Of a stretch of DNA of 35,988 bases, positions 8,618 to 16,660 are shown one piece after another; positions within the stretch are counted from its first letter, which is position 1, and every line of letters begins with the position of its first letter. The DNA is from Deltaproteobacteria bacterium (lineage in GTDB: Bacteria; Desulfobacterota; Binatia; Binatales; Binataceae): positions 1-35,988 of the forward strand of contig JAFAHS010000227.1 of NCBI GenBank assembly GCA_019237115.1, given 5' to 3'. A program made the translations under genes and the position numbers. The notes beneath the pieces were generated by a model, which had not been told where the DNA came from, ran no database searches, and was given only the letters and a program-made list of their open reading frames with translations.

Positions 8618-9163
8618 CTAGGATCTCCGACCATTTTTGGCGCTGAAACAAGTGCGCGCGATGACTGGAACAAGACGACTGGTTGGTAGATCAGGCACCG
8701 CGTGATGATGGCTGCAGGTTCGCAGTGTGGACGGCTTCCACTTTGTCGGCAGCGACTCGAGCAGCTTCGCTTCGGCACAATCCAGACACTCGGCTAGCGC
8801 GCACCACGCCAGGTATAGATCGGCAGGCTCTATACGCCGCCCGACGCAGTAGCGGTGCCACATCTGATGTCCTCCACGATGTTGGTACGCCTCCTCTTCG
8901 GCGGGATCGTCGCTGGTGAAGCCAAGCAGATCTGACAGAAACTGACCGACGCGGTAGCGCAAGTACATCGCCTGGCCTACGTACAAGACACCTGTCCTCC
9001 CGGCAGGTGAGCGTTGCCAGTTACGCTGCGAGAGCAAATAGAGACCGGGTGAATCCGGAGGTCTGGCCCTGTGGTCGCGGACCACGTGGCAAAGGTAATC
9101 GCGGATCCTGAAAGGACCTGTCCACTGTCCAAGCGCTCCGGCGGCTTCAGTTTCGGCCTCCAT
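8618..9163 (-). CDS. GIY-YIG-like nuclease-fold protein
   Basis: A 181-residue protein with the layout of a GIY-YIG domain: PGLYLLS at 39-45 (the GIY strand), VLYVGQAMYLRYRVGQFL at 59-76 (the YIG strand followed by the helix with candidate catalytic Arg69/Arg71), and a later helix CAEAKLLESLPTKW with candidate metal-binding Glu131. The family cuts DNA with one metal ion. The first 35 residues and the Cys/His-containing tail are not recognised; the tail may be frameshifted. Of two ATGs, the one at 9161-9163 is preferred because AGAGGG sits seven bases before it. Its start is 24 bp from the stop of the pentapeptide-repeat gene, so the two are likely co-transcribed. Nuclease activity is inference. 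Confidence 0.62.
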   Translation of the reverse strand: MEAETEAAGALGQWTGPFRIRDYLCHVVRDHRARPPDSPGLYLLSQRNWQRSPAGRTGVLYVGQAMYLRYRVGQFLSDLLGFTSDDPAEEEAYQHRGGHQMWHRYCVGRRIEPADLYLAWCALAECLDCAEAKLLESLPTKWKPSTLRTCSHHHAVPDLPTSRLVPVIARTCFSAKNGRRS

Positions 9164-9187
9164 GACCATTCCCTCTGCTGCACTGCT

Positions 9188-9589
9188 TCACGAAACCCAA
9201 AGGTGCGCGCCCTGGCGCCTGAGGTATTTGCGCTTCGGTTCTGAAAGGCCGTGCGCTCCGATAAGCCAGCTCTGGTCAAACCGGGTGAACTGGAAAAGTG
9301 CGCCCTCGAAACGTGCCTCGCGAAGATCGCATCCGACAAAACTGGCGCACCGCAGATCAGCACCGGAGAAATCGGCCGCGACCAGTGAGACCCTATGGAA
9401 CTCCGCCGCACGTAAGTTCGCGTTAGAAAAATCGACTCTGTTCAGTTCTGTGTCACGACAGACAAATCCGGAGAGGCGCTCCTTTTCGCTCGCGGTGAAG
9501 ATACGATGGGTGCCATCTTCCGAGTAGGAGCAGCCCCTTCCTGGTCGAAGGCAACTGATCGGTTCGTCAGAGGGCTTCTTCTTGAGCAT
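9188..9589 (-). CDS. Pentapeptide-repeat protein
   Basis: About 133 residues from the ATG at 9587-9589 (the frame opens 19 codons earlier at a TTG). From about residue 40 it runs in A(D/N)LxX-type five-residue repeats: VDFSN ANLRA AEFHR VSLVA ADFSG ADLRC ASFVG CDLRE ARFEG ALFQF, roughly ten to eleven turns of a right-handed quadrilateral beta-helix. Known members act as DNA mimics that protect gyrase or as scaffolds; nothing here shows which. The N-terminus is lysine-rich. It leads a two-gene minus-strand unit with the GIY-YIG-like gene and diverges from the HTH-EIIA gene. Confidence 0.8.
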   Translation of the reverse strand: MLKKKPSDEPISCLRPGRGCSYSEDGTHRIFTASEKERLSGFVCRDTELNRVDFSNANLRAAEFHRVSLVAADFSGADLRCASFVGCDLREARFEGALFQFTRFDQSWLIGAHGLSEPKRKYLRRQGAHLWVS

Positions 9590-9607
9590 TTTCACATCAT
9601 TGATTGT

Positions 9608-9626
9608 AGTTTTACGCAGTTTTACG
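9608..9626. promoter_or_regulatory. Helically phased direct repeat between divergent genes
   Basis: AGTTTTACG occurs at 9608-9616 and 9618-9626, a 10-base period that puts both copies on the same face of the helix. It lies between the pentapeptide gene (start 9589) and the HTH-EIIA gene (start 9640). Excisionase-type HTH proteins commonly bind short direct repeats, so this may be an autoregulatory operator for both arms (inference). Confidence 0.45.
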
Positions 9627-9639
9627 TAATAATAAGGAA

Positions 9640-10416
9640 GTGTCAAACCGATTGCGTCGAATTACGGATACACTGGCCGACTACCCGGACAAGTTGATGA
9701 CAGTCCGCCAGGTTGCTGCTTACCTAAACGTGAATGAGCGAACAATTCTCAAGCTCGTCGGTGAAGGTGCATTGCCGGGTGTCAGAATCGGAAATTTGTG
9801 GCGCTTCCGAAAAGCAATGCTAGACGCGTGGCTGGACGACCAGGCTCTGGGAGTTATTCCGCGAACTCCTGAGGTCGCGGTCGGTTCACCTGTCGCTCGC
9901 AGATTGTTGAGTCTCGCAAGCTGCTTTCAACCTCGCCAGATGATCTTGGACTTGCAGGCAGACTCGAAGACGGGGGTGATCGAGGAGCTTGCAACCCTCG
10001 CCGCTCGCCTAGGTCTGATTCGTGACAAGACCTGGTTCGTCGGTGCATTGATCGAGCGCGAGAACGTGATGCCCAGCGCTACCGGCCACGGTGTCGCCTT
10101 TTTGCATACTCTTCACCGCCATCCAGAGCAGATCCTTAAGCCCTTTATGGTGCTGGGCCGATCGCTCCGAGGCGTCGATTTCGATGCTTTGGACGGCGCC
10201 CCGACTCATCTCTTTTTCGTATTGGGCCTCAAGTTTCATGAGCTTTACCTGCCTTGGCTGGCGAAGTTGCCGCAGATGTGTGCCCAGCCCGAGACGCTTC
10301 AGATCTTGATGACAGCTGCAAGCGCCGACCAAATATTCAGCGCTCTTTCCAGTGCCGAGAAACCCTTCACGACTCACAAGATCTCGAATTCTCGAAATAA
10401 CCCGAAACGCTCATAA
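9640..10416 (+). CDS. Excisionase-family HTH fused to a PTS EIIA (PtsN-like) domain
   Basis: A 258-residue two-domain regulator. Residues 18-66 form an excisionase/MerR-like DNA-binding domain: MTVRQVAAYLNVNERTILKLV, then LPGVRIGNLWRF, then a helix ending in DAWL. Residues 105-235 resemble PTS EIIA type 2: the SKTGVIEELATLAARLG helix, ALIERENVMPSATGHGVAFLH with candidate phospho-His156 where PtsN has GIAIPH, and LFFVLGLKFHELYLPWLAKL matching the EIIA core strand and helix. The known role of such proteins is control by phosphorylation from a PTS chain, but no PTS transporter or EI/HPr gene is in the window. The GTG at 9640 is followed by an in-frame ATG at codon 20, so the start is uncertain. 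It probably heads the plus-strand cluster that follows. Confidence 0.82.
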   Translation: MSNRLRRITDTLADYPDKLMTVRQVAAYLNVNERTILKLVGEGALPGVRIGNLWRFRKAMLDAWLDDQALGVIPRTPEVAVGSPVARRLLSLASCFQPRQMILDLQADSKTGVIEELATLAARLGLIRDKTWFVGALIERENVMPSATGHGVAFLHTLHRHPEQILKPFMVLGRSLRGVDFDALDGAPTHLFFVLGLKFHELYLPWLAKLPQMCAQPETLQILMTAASADQIFSALSSAEKPFTTHKISNSRNNPKRS

Positions 10417-10449
10417 CCCAATGGAATCTAGTCAAGAGGAGAAGGAAGG

Positions 10450-10866
10450 ATGCACTCGGGGGAATCACACGACCTGAGGCTTGGTACGACAATCTGGGTG
10501 TGGTTCGTGCGGCTCGGTCGGGGCCGTTGGTGGCCCGGCACGGTTGAGGGCTTGCGAACCGTCCAAGGGCAAATTCGTGTCGCGGTGAAGTTCGAATGTA
10601 GACGGGCCATCGGAGTGGACAACGCGCCAGTTCTGGTGGGCATGACCACCACAGCGATGAGGTATGTTGAGCTTCGGAAAATCGAGAGCAAGGGTATCGA
10701 CCGACCTACTCATCCACCAGTGTCCCTATTGCGGCGCCCCGAGCAATCGGATGGCTCCGGGAATGAGCCGGCGGGTCTAGGTGTTGTTTCCTCTTCCATG
10801 GTTACGGACGGCCGCGGCGACATTGCTTCGGCGTCGAACACGATCGGCAATTTCAATGGCGGCTAA
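10450..10866 (+). CDS. Small protein with PWWP/Tudor-like N-terminal barrel
   Basis: A 138-residue protein with a strong purine-rich ribosome-binding region directly before the ATG, 33 bases after the HTH-EIIA stop, so very likely in the same operon. Residues 12-55 read GTTIWVWFVRLGRGRWWPGTV, then a turn, then IRVAVKFECRR. The pattern G..(V/I)WV.F....WWPG.V....VAVKF resembles the first strands of PWWP/Tudor/SH3-like barrels, which bind methylated lysine or nucleic acid in eukaryotes. The remaining 80 residues look disordered and low in hydrophobics. The domain call is pattern-based; function unknown. Confidence 0.6.
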   Translation: MHSGESHDLRLGTTIWVWFVRLGRGRWWPGTVEGLRTVQGQIRVAVKFECRRAIGVDNAPVLVGMTTTAMRYVELRKIESKGIDRPTHPPVSLLRRPEQSDGSGNEPAGLGVVSSSMVTDGRGDIASASNTIGNFNGG

Positions 10867-10927
10867 AGGGTTGCGCTCGATCGTCCGCGACCGTCTGCGA
10901 CAAGCACGGGCTTTCGAGATTTAGAAC

Positions 10928-11209
10928 GTGAAAGTCCCAAAGTTCGACCAGAGGCTATGTCCTCTCTGTTCTGCAGCCGCAGAAACCGAGATCATCGAGC
11001 ACCTCAAGCGCGAACACCGTCGCACCGAAGCCGAAGCGCACGCAGTACTGGAACGTGAGATGCAAGGCACACTTGGCTGGGATCCGGAGGTTAAGAAAAG
11101 GAAATTGATATTACCGTTTGTGTGGCTTACCCACTCATGTCGCGGGGCGGGGCTCGACCTCTGGCTAGAGGCGGGAACCCCGCAACCCGCAATCTACAAA
11201 ATCTTATGA
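10928..11209 (+). CDS. Small C2H2-like zinc-finger protein
   Basis: A 93-residue frame from a GTG at 10928. Residues 11-30 carry C-x2-C-x10-H-x4-H (Cys11, Cys14, His25, His30), followed by an acidic/basic helix (HRRTEAEAHAVLEREMQ). This is the spacing of a small zinc finger and suggests nucleic-acid or protein binding. The C-terminal half (GWDPEVKKRKLILPFVWLTH) is unrecognised. No strong ribosome-binding site is seen. It follows the PWWP-like gene by 61 bp on the same strand and may be the third gene of that unit. The metal ligands are seen; the role is inferred. Confidence 0.55.
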   Translation: MKVPKFDQRLCPLCSAAAETEIIEHLKREHRRTEAEAHAVLEREMQGTLGWDPEVKKRKLILPFVWLTHSCRGAGLDLWLEAGTPQPAIYKIL

Positions 11210-11447
11210 TTCATTTCGCGAGAACATGTTGACATGCGCCGGACGATCTCGATTCAGCATTGGGCGTCTTATGCAAAGAGCGATCTATGCGTTAGAGCAC
11301 GGATACTTCCGATTTCTTGTGCCGACATGTGGGAGGGTTCCTTGCACAAAAATCATTTTCGACGTACCGAATGTAGAGCTCTATAGTTATTAAGCCGGTG
11401 TGACTGGCTACTCCAGAGGGGAGATTTGCGAGTCGCGAGGTCGAAAC

Positions 11448-11885
11448 ATGGAAGCAAAGGTTTCTGATGTCCTGAGGCACAAGGGTGATCGTGTCGTCAC
11501 CCTCATGCCGCAACAAACCGTCGCAGCAGCCGTCCAACTGCTCGCGAAAAATCGGATCGGGGCTGCGCCTGTCGTCGACGAGCAGGGTCGAATCGTCGGG
11601 ATAGTCTCCGAGCGCGACATCATCCGCGGCATGTCGGAACACGCCGGAGCATTGTTAGCACTTCCCGTCGATCAATTGATGACCCGTGAGGTCAAGACTT
11701 GCCTCCTCGAGGATCGGCTGGTTGATCTGATGAATGTCATGACGTTCCAGCGCATCCGACACCTGCCGGTAGTTCAGAAAGGAGCACTCTGTGGGATCGT
11801 TAGCATCGGCGATGTCGTCAAGCAGCGTCTCGAAGAGGTCCAGTCCGAGGTGGAGGATCTCCACAGATACATTCGCTCGCCGTAA
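11448..11885 (+). CDS. CBS-domain pair protein
   Basis: A 145-residue protein consisting almost only of two CBS domains (about residues 8-62 and 72-125), the Bateman module that binds adenosyl nucleotides. Signatures are TVAAAVQLLAKNRIGAAPVVD, GRIVGIVSERDIIRG, a second MTREVKTC start and RIRHLPVVQKGALCGIVSIGDVV. The ATG at 11448, with GAGG about nine bases upstream, is preferred over an earlier in-frame GTG. Stand-alone CBS pairs are energy or ligand sensors that act on partner proteins; the partner cannot be named here. It is the last gene of the 9.6-11.9 kb plus-strand cluster but is separated by a 238-bp gap. Confidence 0.88.
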   Translation: MEAKVSDVLRHKGDRVVTLMPQQTVAAAVQLLAKNRIGAAPVVDEQGRIVGIVSERDIIRGMSEHAGALLALPVDQLMTREVKTCLLEDRLVDLMNVMTFQRIRHLPVVQKGALCGIVSIGDVVKQRLEEVQSEVEDLHRYIRSP

Positions 11886-12044
11886 CGCATCAATCCGCTG
11901 GGATTCGACGTGCTGGTGGAGGTGACGGAGAAAAGTGGGATGCGACTACGCTGGTGCAATATCCGAGTCCGGTGACACTCCTGGATACGGGCACTAGCGC
12001 GGACTATCAGAAAATTCATGGGCATCGAGAGGCCGGACTACCGA

Positions 12045-12064
12045 GCACGGGGCTAATCCCGTGC
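12045..12064. repeat. GC-rich hairpin
   Basis: GCACGGG (12045-12051) and CCCGTGC (12058-12064) pair perfectly around a 6-base loop. There is no T-run on either side, so it is not a standard intrinsic terminator. It lies 160 bp downstream of the CBS gene. Confidence 0.5.
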
Positions 12065-12305
12065 CGGCAGATGGCGTCGTAGTTTGGCGGCCAGAGATTC
12101 AGGACCAGGGGCTGGGTGCTGGGCGACTCCCGACGCAAACAGCAGCGTATCCTGCAGTAATTGATTGCGCGAGCAGTCGATCCCTGTGTGGCTCACGCGC
12201 GCCAGCCAACTGCATCATCTCCTGTATGAGCCGCGACGTCCTCAACTAAGAGCGTGACAGCTGCACGGGCTTCGACCCGGCTGACCAACACCTCACAGGC
12301 GTTGG

Positions 12306-12314
12306 GATAACAAA
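12306..12314 (+). repeat. Dispersed intergenic repeat core, copy 2
   Basis: An exact GATAACAAA core followed by TTCTTCCG. The flanks match the other copies only weakly. Confidence 0.4.
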
Positions 12315-12888
12315 TTCTTCCGCCCGTTAGGTCTGAGGGCTGAAAATCTCCTTCAGAGCTAAAACCACTTGCTGGTTATGAGTTGCGGTGGAGCTGGAAT
12401 TCCCAGTTGGGCTTGGCACCAGGCCGCGCCGCCCGGCCGAGGGGCCACTACGCCACTAAGCTGCAGCACCCGGATTTGACGCGAGGCCTGGCAGGGCTCA
12501 CCACTGCGCAGACCGGTTCCACCGCCGTGTCCCGCCGGCTCCACATTTTCGCCTAAGCTTGATTTCAGCAGGCGGGAAGAGGGACACGCACCTTCGATAG
12601 AAGAGAGAGAAGCAAAAACTGAGATCGCGCATCACGTGCTTACAGTGCTTGCAATTGCGGTACTGAAGGCTAGAACTTTACGCACCGTCGACGTGCGGGG
12701 ATGACACATACGCGGAGGATCGCTGACACATTCTAGTGGGCAGGGAAAGAGCCACCAGGCACGGCGCGGCACCTTCGATAAGAAGGCGAATACAGTGCTG
12801 TGACGCGCCTACAATCGGCTTACCGAGGACCCCGACACGACTGTTCAACCGCAACGGATGAAATCATTGAAACCTGAATGGGGGATAT

Positions 12889-15800
12889 ATGCGTTGCTCA
12901 AAATGTGGCAGCGATAATCGCGAGGGGGCGAATTTCTGTAATGCCTGCGGGACAAGATTAGGTAACAAGTGCGCGGCCTGCGGCGCACTCAACCAGCCGG
13001 GGGCGAAATTCTGCGACGAATGCGGTGCCACCTTAACCGATGATGCCACCCTCAAAGTTGAAGCAATCGCCCCGGTCATGGTGCCATCCACCGCCGAGCG
13101 GCGGCATCTGACGGTGTTATTCTGTGACCTGGTGGGTTCCACCGAAATCGCTGCTCAGCTTGATCCCGAAGAATGGCGTGAGGTGGTTGCTGGCTATCAT
13201 CGCGCCGCAGCCGAGGCGATCACTCGATTCGGCGGACACGTCGCCCAGTATCTCGGCGATGGTGTCATGGCATATTTCGGCTGGCCGGAGGCCCATGACA
13301 ATGACGGCGAGCGCGCAGCCCGCGCCGCTCTCGCGCTTTTGGACGTTGTGCTGAAGCTCAACCATGAGTCCAGTCCAAAACTGGCGGCGCGAGTGGGCAT
13401 TGATTCCGGTGCGGTGGTGGTCGGGGCGGGAGTGGACAAGGACGCCGAGGTCTTCGGCGAGACTCCGAATATCGCAGCGCGGCTTCAGGCGACCGCCGCT
13501 CCCGGCACCGTGCTGATAACCGCCGCGACGCACCGCCTGATCTCGGGATTGTTCATAGTCGAAGCAATGGGGCCGCGTGCGCTCAAGGGAGTCGCGACTC
13601 GCCTGGATGTCTTCCAGGTGGTGCGTCCGACCGGGGTCCGCGGCAGGCTGGCTGCCGCGCGCAGCCTCACCCCATTTGTTGGACGCGAGGAGGAGTTGCG
13701 GCTTTTGCTGAGCCGCTGGCAGCGCGCGTGTGAAGGCGAAGGCCAGCTCGGGCTGGTGGTCGGCGAGGCTGGTATCGGCAAATCGCGCCTCGTGGCAGAG
13801 TTCCATGACCGCATCCGCGACACTCCGCACATCTGGCTGGAGAGCGCAGGAGAACAGTTTTTTCAGAACTCCCCGTTTCATGCACTGATCGAGATGCTCT
13901 CGCAATGGCTGCAAATGCAGGGCGGCGACGCGAATGCCGGCGCGATGCTGGAGCGGCTGGAGCGGGTACTCGCGTGGGCGGGACTAAAGCTGGACGAGGC
14001 CGTGCCGCTGGTGGCGGAGCTGCTGCAACTGCCGGTGGGCGACCGCTATCGCGCCTTGGCGTTGGTGCCCGAACAAAAGCGCCGCCGCTTGTTTGCAGTG
14101 CTGATGGGATGGGTATTCGCGGCGGCGCGGCTGCAAGCGCTGGTAATGGTCGTGGAAGACCTCCATTGGCTCGATCCCTCGACCCTCGAATTGCAGCAAC
14201 TGCTGGCTGAGCAGGGAGTTACGGTACCCCTGATGCTGCTGTATACGGCGCGGCCGGAGTTTCGGGCGCCGTGGCCGATGCGGGCGCACCATGCGCAAAT
14301 CACGCTCAACCGGCTGAGCGCCCGCGACGTGCGCGAAATGGTAGCCTTGGTGGCTGCGCGCAATGCGCTTGCCAGTGAGAGTGTAGAGGCTGTGGTCGAG
14401 CGCACCGGCGGGGTGCCGCTTTTCGTCGAGGAGTTGACCCGGGCGGTGTTGGAGAGCGGCAGCGCCAAGTTGGCCGGCCGTGAAATTCCGGTGACCTTGC
14501 ACGACTCGTTAATGGCGCGGCTGGATCGGCTGGGCCCGGCGAAAGAGGTGCTCCAGATCGGCGCAGTGATCGGCAGCGAATTCTCCTATGAACTGCTGGA
14601 GGCGGTCCATCCGATCGGCGAGAAAGATCTACAACATTCGCTGGACAGTGCAGCGGATGCGCAGTTGGTTTACGTGCGCGGGATCGCGCCGCAGGCAACT
14701 TATCAATTTAAACATGCGTTGATTCGAGATGCGGCCTACGAAGCGCTGCTCAAGAGCCGGCGTAAAGACTTGCACCGCTGGGTTGCGCAAGCCATCGATG
14801 AAAAATTCCCGGCGCTAAAAACCGCACATCCCGAAGCAGTCGCTCGCCATTGGACCGAGGCGGGCGAAGCCGAACGGGCAATTGCCGAATGGTCAAAGGC
14901 AGCCAAAGCTGCGGAATCACGCAATGCTTTCATTGAAGCGCAAGAAAGTCTTCAGCAGGCGGTGGTGCTGCTAAACCAACGCCCAGAATCACGCGAACGT
15001 GACGTTAGCGAACTGGAACTGAGGGAAGAGCTCGTCTTTATGCTTCTCATGACGCGAGGGTGGGTCTCACCCGAAGCAGTCGAGGCCGCCGCGCGAGTCC
15101 GCGTACTAGCGGAGAGAAGTGGCAACCTACAGCAGCTGGTTTTGTCGATGGGGATGAGGTGCTTTCATGCCTTCCTAGCGGGCCACTTAACCGCTGCGAC
15201 CGCGTTGGCCGACGAGGCGCTTGAGTTGGCGCAAGGAGACGTGGACTCCTTCATGGTGGCGCACCTGCACCTGATCGAAGTGCTGGTGCGCTTTTACCGC
15301 GGCGACCTCGGTGGTGCTGAGAAGCATTTTGCAGCGGGACTGAGGTTTTTCGGCGATGCCGATTTCGGTCAATCTCATCTGGGCGGGCGTATAGCGATCT
15401 ACGGTTGGGCAAGCTTTAATGCCTGGATGCTCGGAAGAGCCCATGTTGCCCGCGAAAGACTCGTAAAGATGAAGGCAGCCGTGAACCTCACCAACCCCCA
15501 CGATCCCGCTTTGTCAGATTCTATCGCAGGAAGGCTCCACTTCTACATGAGAGAAAACGAAAGTGCGGAAGCCTTCGCGGCTCGCGCGCTCGAGCAGTCT
15601 GAAAAGCATCGCTTCCCTGCTGAAGCTGTATTATCGCGATGTCTTCTCGGTGAAGCGCGAGCCCAGCTCGGCAGGACCGCTGAAGGAATTACGCTGATCA
15701 GCCAAGGAATAGATGCCCTCGTCCAAGTCGGAAGTTGCGTTGGCGCCCCTCTTAGCATTACGTCGTTGGCGGCTGCACAGCTTCGTGCAGGTGCTATCGG

Positions 15801-16164
15801 CGATGCTCTTGAAACCGTCGAGAACGCACTCAATTTTAATCCCCAAGAATCCGTACACGTTCCCGAAACACTCCGGATTCGCGGCGAAATACGGGTTAAG
15901 CAGGGGGAACTAAAACTGGCTGAGGAGGACTTCCGCAATTCGATCGCTTTGGCCAGGGGCATGGGCGCGAAGGCATGGGAGCTGCGCACGACCACGAGCC
16001 TCGCGCGGCTATTGTCCGATATCGGACGTTCCGAAGAGGCACGTGCCATGCTTGCGGCAATCTACGACTGGTTCACCGAAGGCCTCGACACGGCCGACCT
16101 GAAGGAAGCAAAAGCACTGCTCAATGAGTTGAGTTTGTCGGCAGTGTCGCGCGATCGCAACTGA
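12889..16164 (+). CDS. Double zinc-ribbon, class III adenylate/guanylate cyclase, AAA ATPase and TPR-like regulator
   Basis: A 1091-residue multidomain protein. Two zinc ribbons come first (Cys3/6/17/20 and Cys28/31/42/45). A class III nucleotide cyclase domain spans about 72-245: metal aspartates Asp80 (LFCDLVGST) and Asp124 (YLGDGVMAYFG) and transition-state residues in GETPNIAARLQ (Asn194, Arg198). A STAND-like AAA ATPase follows, with FVGREEEL at 263-270, Walker A GEAGIGKS at 292-299 and Walker B LVMVVEDLHWLD near 418-429. The last 500 or more residues are helical TPR-like repeats. The family makes cAMP or possibly cGMP and is thought to couple this to an ATPase sensor. GGGGGAT before the ATG supports the start. 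It is monocistronic, so its ligand and targets cannot be inferred. Confidence 0.93.
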   Translation: MRCSKCGSDNREGANFCNACGTRLGNKCAACGALNQPGAKFCDECGATLTDDATLKVEAIAPVMVPSTAERRHLTVLFCDLVGSTEIAAQLDPEEWREVVAGYHRAAAEAITRFGGHVAQYLGDGVMAYFGWPEAHDNDGERAARAALALLDVVLKLNHESSPKLAARVGIDSGAVVVGAGVDKDAEVFGETPNIAARLQATAAPGTVLITAATHRLISGLFIVEAMGPRALKGVATRLDVFQVVRPTGVRGRLAAARSLTPFVGREEELRLLLSRWQRACEGEGQLGLVVGEAGIGKSRLVAEFHDRIRDTPHIWLESAGEQFFQNSPFHALIEMLSQWLQMQGGDANAGAMLERLERVLAWAGLKLDEAVPLVAELLQLPVGDRYRALALVPEQKRRRLFAVLMGWVFAAARLQALVMVVEDLHWLDPSTLELQQLLAEQGVTVPLMLLYTARPEFRAPWPMRAHHAQITLNRLSARDVREMVALVAARNALASESVEAVVERTGGVPLFVEELTRAVLESGSAKLAGREIPVTLHDSLMARLDRLGPAKEVLQIGAVIGSEFSYELLEAVHPIGEKDLQHSLDSAADAQLVYVRGIAPQATYQFKHALIRDAAYEALLKSRRKDLHRWVAQAIDEKFPALKTAHPEAVARHWTEAGEAERAIAEWSKAAKAAESRNAFIEAQESLQQAVVLLNQRPESRERDVSELELREELVFMLLMTRGWVSPEAVEAAARVRVLAERSGNLQQLVLSMGMRCFHAFLAGHLTAATALADEALELAQGDVDSFMVAHLHLIEVLVRFYRGDLGGAEKHFAAGLRFFGDADFGQSHLGGRIAIYGWASFNAWMLGRAHVARERLVKMKAAVNLTNPHDPALSDSIAGRLHFYMRENESAEAFAARALEQSEKHRFPAEAVLSRCLLGEARAQLGRTAEGITLISQGIDALVQVGSCVGAPLSITSLAAAQLRAGAIGDALETVENALNFNPQESVHVPETLRIRGEIRVKQGELKLAEEDFRNSIALARGMGAKAWELRTTTSLARLLSDIGRSEEARAMLAAIYDWFTEGLDTADLKEAKALLNELSLSAVSRDRN

Positions 16165-16217
16165 TTCCGAATTTGTTGGCTAACGCTAACCTCCGCGTCA
16201 TAGAGCAGGGAAAAGCC

Positions 16218-16400
16218 ATGACACCGTTTTGTCCGCCGCCGCTTCGCTATTAACAGTCAGAGAACTCGTTGAGTATCTGAAAAAAGTCGAAGCAACATCC
16301 GGGGCTTGCTCCCAGATGGGAATTTGCCAGAGTTCAGGATCGGCAGCATCGCCAGCGCTTATGTTTCACCTGCCAGGAGGCCGACCTCTGACGCATCCAG
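16218..16400 (+). pseudogene. Frameshifted excisionase-type HTH gene
   Basis: One frame reads SLLTVRELVEYLKKVEAT (about 16242-16297), the first helix-turn-helix of an excisionase-family domain. After a one-base slip near 16299 the next frame continues IRGLLPDGNLPEFRIGS (to about 16350), the expected second half of the domain. The usual WRF that follows is lost. A second slip near the start separates the ATG at 16218 from this frame. The remnant resembles the DNA-binding half of the intact HTH-EIIA protein at 9640. The following 160 bases to 16560 show nothing recognisable. Confidence 0.65.
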
Positions 16401-16660
16401 ATCCAACCACCTCAGTATTCAATGCGGTGTGGGTTGCGGTGGATAACGAGTCGGAGCAGCTTTGTCCCACTCAGATGAGGGCTTTCACCTGCTCAGGTAG
16501 AAGGTGGAGGTTTGTATCAATCGAAAAACTGCTTACTCGGCTCGGCGCCGTTTGTTCTTAACGCGTAACTCTGCCAGGAGAAAGTCGTAAAGGACGAGCT
16601 TCAATACCAGTCCGATCGAATGGAGTGCTTCGACGATTGATTGTCAATTCAAATTACTCG

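Larger units (their letters stand above)
11886..12888. other. One-kilobase gene-poor gap
   Basis: No supported gene; short open frames on both strands have poor codon patterns. It contains a GC-rich hairpin (12045-12064), a dispersed-repeat core (12306-12314) and two copies of GCACCTTCGATA(A)GAAG at 12588-12603 and 12769-12785. The start (about 11890-11930) reads INPLGFDVLVEVTEKSG in one frame and may be a scrap of a lost gene. The promoter of the cyclase gene must lie at the right end. Confidence 0.5.

Noticed and set aside
12359..12544. 61-codon minus-strand frame in the gene-poor gap
   Set aside because: Low-complexity Gly/Pro-rich product, no ribosome-binding site and no family pattern.
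14046..14502. Long antisense frames within the cyclase gene
   Set aside because: They mirror the high third-position GC of the real gene, with Arg/Ser/Pro-rich products.
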